Made by a program: the position numbers and the translations under genes. From contig JAAYAY010000150.1 of the NCBI GenBank assembly GCA_012719125.1, positions 1 through 45,594 of the forward strand: a stretch of 45,594 nucleotides of DNA. The letters are read 5' to 3'. Below, in pieces: positions 41,930 through 45,594 of the stretch. This stretch comes from Planctomycetaceae bacterium (GTDB lineage Bacteria > Planctomycetota > Planctomycetia > Pirellulales > Thermoguttaceae). The stretch's first letter is position 1, and each line of letters opens with the position of its first letter. The notes under the pieces are model-generated. The model saw only the letters and a program-made list of their open reading frames with translations. It did not search any database and was not told the DNA's origin.

Positions 41930-42016
41930 TTGGTTGGGGGCTTTCGCGTTGTTGTGCGGAATTTCAACGATCTGTGCCTCGACGTTCGTCGATTTGCGTA
42001 TGCGGAAGCGCCGCCG

Positions 42017-43375
42017 CTAGCGTTGCGGTCCGTCACAGACGATCTTTTGGGGTTTCCCGCCGTCGGTCACGTGGATGGCGAAGTGTTGCGTCTTGCCGAG
42101 GGCGTCGACCGTCAACCGGTAGGCTCCTTTGAAGCCACGGAAGGCAAACGTGCCGTCGGCAGCGGTGGCGCCCTTGGCGTTTGTCTTCCACTCGTGGTTG
42201 ATTAAACGATCCAGGGCCGCGTAGGCCGGTTTGGGATCCATATTTTTGTCGACGAGTCCGCCGAGGGCGTTGTTTTCATTGCCGTAGGCGGTTCCGTCGC
42301 CCAGGTTCCACCAGGTGACGCCGGCCATCTTGGGAGTGCTGAACCAGAGGCGGCAGAGGTTGGCCACTGCGGCGGCCTGCTGCTCGGGGCCGTCTTCGCC
42401 TGTGCCGGGAATAGTGATTTCGGTGATGTAGAGCATGGGACCGAGTTGCCCGAGGCGGTCGTAGGTGGACAACAGTTGTTTTGGCGGATAGACCTTGCCG
42501 TTGACGAAGCTGTTGCCGTAGGTGTGGAACTGGATGCCGATGCCGTCGACGCGAAGGCCGGCGTCGAGCAGTTTCTTGACGTTCGCCTCACACAGGTCGG
42601 TGGTGACGTGGGTCTGGCTTGCGCCGTCGTTGATCAACAGCTTGACGTCGTTGGGAAACAGCCGATTGGCTTCTCGGAAGCATTGCAGCGAGTAGTCGTC
42701 GGGGACGGCGTGCCATTGGTCGAGGTGCGCAACTCGAGGGATCTCTTCGTTGATCACGTCCCAGACGGCAATTCTGTCGCCGTAGCGTTCGGCGAGTTCT
42801 GCCATGTGCTTGCGAGCCTGTTCCATGAACGCGATTGGGTCGTCGCGAACGGTCCACTCGGGCATGAACATGTTCTTTGCATAGAGGAGGGCGTGCCCCT
42901 TGGCGGTGATGCCGTTTGCCTGGCACCACTGGAGCAGCCGGTCAGGCGGCGGTCGGCGCCAGATGTAGGCCGCCCCCTCTTCAAAACGCGGCTTGCCCTG
43001 CTCGGGTTCCAGATCGCCCCAGTAGAAGGGGATCGTGGCGAAGTTGAAGATCCGCGTGAAGGCCTTTTCGTATTTCGCGTTCAGCTCGGGCGTATCGAGT
43101 TGGCCGAGGACGAACAGGTTGCAGCCGAAGAGGAATTCGTGGGTTTGCTGCTCGGCCCGGACCTTCGCGTCGCGGATCGGTTGTCCCTGGGCGTCGACGA
43201 CGTGGATCACCGCGTCGGCCTTGCGGTGCTGTTCCGTGTCTTGCTCGATCCGGGCAGTAACGGCCGGATCGTCCCAGAGTTTGCGGAACTCGGCGGGGAT
43301 GCCGGCCCGGACAATTCCCGCGGCAAACATGCCAACAAGGAGTGTCAACGCGATTGCGACTGGTTGTCGGCTCAT
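42017..43375 (-). CDS. Secreted GH10-like protein, paralogue with altered cleft
   Basis: A 452-residue exported protein with a signal peptide (residues 1-24). The architecture is the same as the next GH10: N-terminal beta domain (IHVVDAQGQPIRDAKVRAEQQTHEFLFGCN), GH10 barrel and C-terminal strand module. The acid/base Glu in VWDVINEE and the nucleophile Glu in LYITEITIPG are present, as is GIGIQFH. However, the usual GHxLVWH reads GHALLYAKN, so the conserved Trp-His is replaced by Tyr-Ala. The ATG at 43375 overlaps the SDR stop by 4 nt and has GGAGG about 8 nt upstream. Xylan or a side-chain-modified substrate is inferred. Confidence 0.87.
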   Translation of the reverse strand: MSRQPVAIALTLLVGMFAAGIVRAGIPAEFRKLWDDPAVTARIEQDTEQHRKADAVIHVVDAQGQPIRDAKVRAEQQTHEFLFGCNLFVLGQLDTPELNAKYEKAFTRIFNFATIPFYWGDLEPEQGKPRFEEGAAYIWRRPPPDRLLQWCQANGITAKGHALLYAKNMFMPEWTVRDDPIAFMEQARKHMAELAERYGDRIAVWDVINEEIPRVAHLDQWHAVPDDYSLQCFREANRLFPNDVKLLINDGASQTHVTTDLCEANVKKLLDAGLRVDGIGIQFHTYGNSFVNGKVYPPKQLLSTYDRLGQLGPMLYITEITIPGTGEDGPEQQAAAVANLCRLWFSTPKMAGVTWWNLGDGTAYGNENNALGGLVDKNMDPKPAYAALDRLINHEWKTNAKGATAADGTFAFRGFKGAYRLTVDALGKTQHFAIHVTDGGKPQKIVCDGPQR

Positions 43376-44124
43376 AGCCAGAGTCCTCCGTCGATGAAGA
43401 TGGACGCCCCGGTGATGTAGCGTGCCGCGTCGGAGGCCAGAAAGGTGACGGTCGGGGCGATGTCTTCCGGTTCGGCGATGAATCCGGCCGGGATCTTCTC
43501 GACCACCTTGGCTTCGTAGGCGGGATCGGCAAGGACCTTGCGATTGATGTCGGTCCGGGTGGCGCCGGGGCAAACGTTGTTGATGGTGATGCCGTAGCGG
43601 CTGTAGGTCTTGGCCATTTCGCGCATCATCAGGGCCATGCCGCCCTTGCTCATGCCGTAGAGGGCCGAGAACCCCGTGGGAGTGAGTTCGTGCAGCGAGG
43701 AGACGCTGATGACCCGTCCCCAGCCGGCCTGGCGCATCTTTCGCAGGGCCCGCTGGGCGCAGAAGAACGCGCCCTTGAGGTTGGTGTCCATGACGGCGTC
43801 GTAGGTCGCTTCATCGAAATCGCAGACGTCGGCGCGAGGCTCGATGCCGGCGTTGTTCACCAGGATATTGAGCGGCCCGAAATCGGCTTCGACCGTGTCG
43901 AACATGCGGTCGATATCGGCCTTTTGGGAAACGTCGGCCTGAATCGCAAGGGCCCGGCGGCCCATGGCTTCGATCTGACGGGCAACATCCTCGGCTTGTT
44001 CCCGGCTGCGGCTGTAGTTGACGACCACGTCGGCCCCGGCTCGGGCCAGGTCGAGGGCGATGGCTCGGCCGATGCCGCGTCCGGCGCCGGTTACGAGGGC
44101 GAGTTTTCCTTCGAGTGAACTCAT
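43372..44124 (-). CDS. Short-chain dehydrogenase/reductase
   Basis: A 250-residue NAD(P)-dependent classical SDR: TGAGRGIG at residues about 12-19, NNAGIEPRADV, SSLHELTPTGFSALYGMSKGGM with the catalytic Ser and Tyr-x-x-x-Lys, and a C-terminal GASIFIDGGLWL. It may act like KduD or gluconate/keto-deoxy-sugar dehydrogenases, given its position between an MFS carrier and a GH10 gene; this is inference. The start at 44124 overlaps the MFS stop (ATGA); a longer frame upstream was rejected because it lacks the family's start. Confidence 0.9.
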   Translation of the reverse strand: MSSLEGKLALVTGAGRGIGRAIALDLARAGADVVVNYSRSREQAEDVARQIEAMGRRALAIQADVSQKADIDRMFDTVEADFGPLNILVNNAGIEPRADVCDFDEATYDAVMDTNLKGAFFCAQRALRKMRQAGWGRVISVSSLHELTPTGFSALYGMSKGGMALMMREMAKTYSRYGITINNVCPGATRTDINRKVLADPAYEAKVVEKIPAGFIAEPEDIAPTVTFLASDAARYITGASIFIDGGLWL

Positions 44125-45398
44125 ACCGACGGTTCCTCCAGGATTTCTTCGGGCACGTAGTCGCGGTGGAAGAAGGCGTACAAGGCCACGAGCGCCGCGA
44201 TGCCGCCGAGGACATAGGCCGCCCCGAGCAGCGTGATTCCCGGTTCGAGGCCCCAACGGGTCTTGATGGCGCCGAGCAGCCAGGGCGCGGTGGAGCCGAT
44301 GATGAATCCGAAACTGAGGACGAAACCGACCATCGACGAGCGGTATCGCGGTGCGGTGACGTCGAAGGGGGCGGCGAACAGGTTCGAGTCATAGATGCCG
44401 CGGAAGACGCCGTAGAGCCCGGAGGCCGTCAGGCATAATACCAGGCTGCCGGCATGGGCCATCCAGATCAGGAAGGGGGCGCTGAGGAGGAGGCCGATCC
44501 ACTCGAACTCCATCCGGGCGGCTCGCCGCCGGATCACCAGCCGGTCGGAAAGGTGTCCGCCGACCAGCACGCCCAGGGCCGAGGCCGCGTAGTGAACCGC
44601 CAGGGCGCAGAGGCTGGCCGTGGCGAGTTTCAGCTCGAACTTCTCGTGGAGGAAGGTCGGCATCCAGGTGAGATAACCGATGTTGGCGAAGACGTGGCAG
44701 GCGAATGATACGGCCAGGCACATCACGGTGGGTTTTCCGATAATGTATTTGAGCACTTCGCCGACCGGCGGGCGCCGCGAGACGCCGGAGGCGTCATGCG
44801 GTTGGGGAGTGTCTTCCATGCGGAAGATCATCCACATCGCCCAGACGATTCCCAGTCCGCCGAAGAGGTAGAAGGCGTTGCGCCAGCCGTAGAGTTCGCC
44901 TATGTAGGCGCCCACGAAGCTGACGACCACGCCGATGTAATTGGCCGTTTGGTGAATCCCCATGGCCAGCGCGCGGGTGCGCTGGTGCAACTGGCCGATC
45001 AGCGAGTTGGCCGACGGATAGTAGAAGGCTTCACCGGCGCCCGTGGCTAGCCCCCGGAAGACGATCAGTCCGATGATCCCGCCGGCCAGGCCGGTGAGCA
45101 GCGTGGCGGCGCTCCAGAGGATCAGGGCGCCGATGATGACCCACTTTCGCCGGAAGGCGTCGCCGACATAGCCGCTCACCGGGACGAGGATGCCGTAGAT
45201 GGCGTTGAAGATTGTGGCCACGAGTCCGGCCTGCTCGTTGCTCAGTTGCAGGTCGGGCTGGATTTGGGGCAGCAGGTTGTTGTAGATCTGCCGGTCGCCC
45301 TGGTTGAAGGTGAAAGCCACCCACAGCAGGACGAGCAATTCCCACTTGTAGGGGAACGCCTTCTGGACGAGTTTCTCATCGCCGTCGAGGGACGCCAT
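44121..45398 (-). CDS. MFS transporter, anion:cation symporter (hexuronate)-like
   Basis: A 425-residue inner-membrane protein with about 12 helices: ELLVLLWVAFTFNQGDRQIYNNLLPQI resembles the first helix of hexuronate/ACS-family carriers, GYVGDAFRRKWVIIGALILWS carries the GxxxDxxxRR loop motif, and GEAFYYPSANSLI is the ACS-type signature region. Expected import of a sugar acid or oligosaccharide by proton symport; the substrate is inferred from neighbours. AAAGGAAGA precedes the ATG at 45398. It leads the MFS-SDR-GH10 operon with two ATGA overlaps. The 196 nt beyond to the window end should hold the promoter; I see only a few imperfect inverted stretches there. Confidence 0.88.
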   Translation of the reverse strand: MASLDGDEKLVQKAFPYKWELLVLLWVAFTFNQGDRQIYNNLLPQIQPDLQLSNEQAGLVATIFNAIYGILVPVSGYVGDAFRRKWVIIGALILWSAATLLTGLAGGIIGLIVFRGLATGAGEAFYYPSANSLIGQLHQRTRALAMGIHQTANYIGVVVSFVGAYIGELYGWRNAFYLFGGLGIVWAMWMIFRMEDTPQPHDASGVSRRPPVGEVLKYIIGKPTVMCLAVSFACHVFANIGYLTWMPTFLHEKFELKLATASLCALAVHYAASALGVLVGGHLSDRLVIRRRAARMEFEWIGLLLSAPFLIWMAHAGSLVLCLTASGLYGVFRGIYDSNLFAAPFDVTAPRYRSSMVGFVLSFGFIIGSTAPWLLGAIKTRWGLEPGITLLGAAYVLGGIAALVALYAFFHRDYVPEEILEEPSV

Positions 45399-45594
45399 CG
45401 TTCTTCCTTTCGCTCAACGCATGCGAGGTCGTTCACCAACTACAGGCCGCCTTGGAATGGTTCGTAAGCCTCGCCTGCGGCAGCGGGTTAAACTCACATT
45501 CCGCTACCTGATGTTTTTCCAAAAGGGGGGTTGCGCCCTTCGTCGAAGTCCGTCATTTTACAGGCATGAATGGAACAACCTGGTATGGAAATCA

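Noticed and set aside
45399-45594. A further REP-like unit near GGCGAGGCTTACG
   Set aside because: It shares only about 10 bases with the REP consensus, in a different order, and has no second copy here.

Overview
The window looks like a high-GC planctomycete chromosome, most likely of the Pirellulales type. This is inferred from content, not from a marker gene. The signs are FG-GAP/VCBS and LamG secreted proteins, PQQ-like propellers, a ceramidase-like hydrolase, many secreted polysaccharide-degrading enzymes, prepilin-like proteins in small operons, a bidomain methylenetetrahydrofolate reductase, and an unusually high load of short palindromic and heptameric repeats between genes. I saw no rRNA or tRNA gene and no CRISPR array.

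Layout. Positions 1-8.2 kb carry a LamG/FG-GAP protein divergent from a five-bladed-propeller glycosidase, then a small PD-(D/E)xK-type GxxExxY gene held between two 83-nt palindromic repeats, recQ, and a Uma2-type nuclease-like gene. Positions 8.4-11.4 kb hold a ceramidase-like hydrolase followed by a RAYT (REP-associated tyrosine transposase) embedded in REP-like units, a remnant of a UvrD-like helicase, and a 29-bp-period REP array. Positions 11.8-17.7 kb hold a pectate lyase/endonuclease-exonuclease-phosphatase pair, DAHP synthase, an HDOD protein and two small unknown proteins. Positions 18-27.4 kb carry an HD-GYP protein, a pseudopilin operon headed by a hybrid histidine kinase, and a divergent secretin. 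Together these suggest a type II secretion or type IV pilus-like machine with nearby signalling genes. Positions 27.5-33.5 kb hold a small protein, a lipoprotein, a PQQ-like propeller, MTHFR and an MFS transporter. Positions 33.5-37 kb hold ubiX translationally coupled to a helicase-like protein with lost ATPase motifs, and a GH13 amylase. Positions 37.2-45.4 kb form a carbohydrate locus: an FG-GAP protein, a glucarate-dehydratase-like enolase-superfamily enzyme, two GH10 xylanase-like paralogues, a short-chain dehydrogenase and an MFS carrier. MFS, SDR and one GH10 overlap by 4 nt each.

How the genes fit together. Extracellular xylan and pectin breakdown (GH10, PL10, GH43-like), uptake (MFS) and acid-sugar catabolism (SDR, enolase-superfamily dehydratase) make a coherent glucuronoxylan/uronate theme. 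The pseudopilin cluster includes a protein with a carbohydrate-binding-like central region, which hints that the machine may contact polysaccharide.

The most striking signal is the number of different intergenic repeat families. They are RAYT-linked REP units, 83-nt palindromes around the GxxExxY gene, a tandem pair of 94-bp elements with inverted ends, a stem-loop found just downstream of two genes, a 30-bp-stem hairpin, and three short tandem-repeat types. In two cases a repeat supplies the stop codon of a neighbouring gene.
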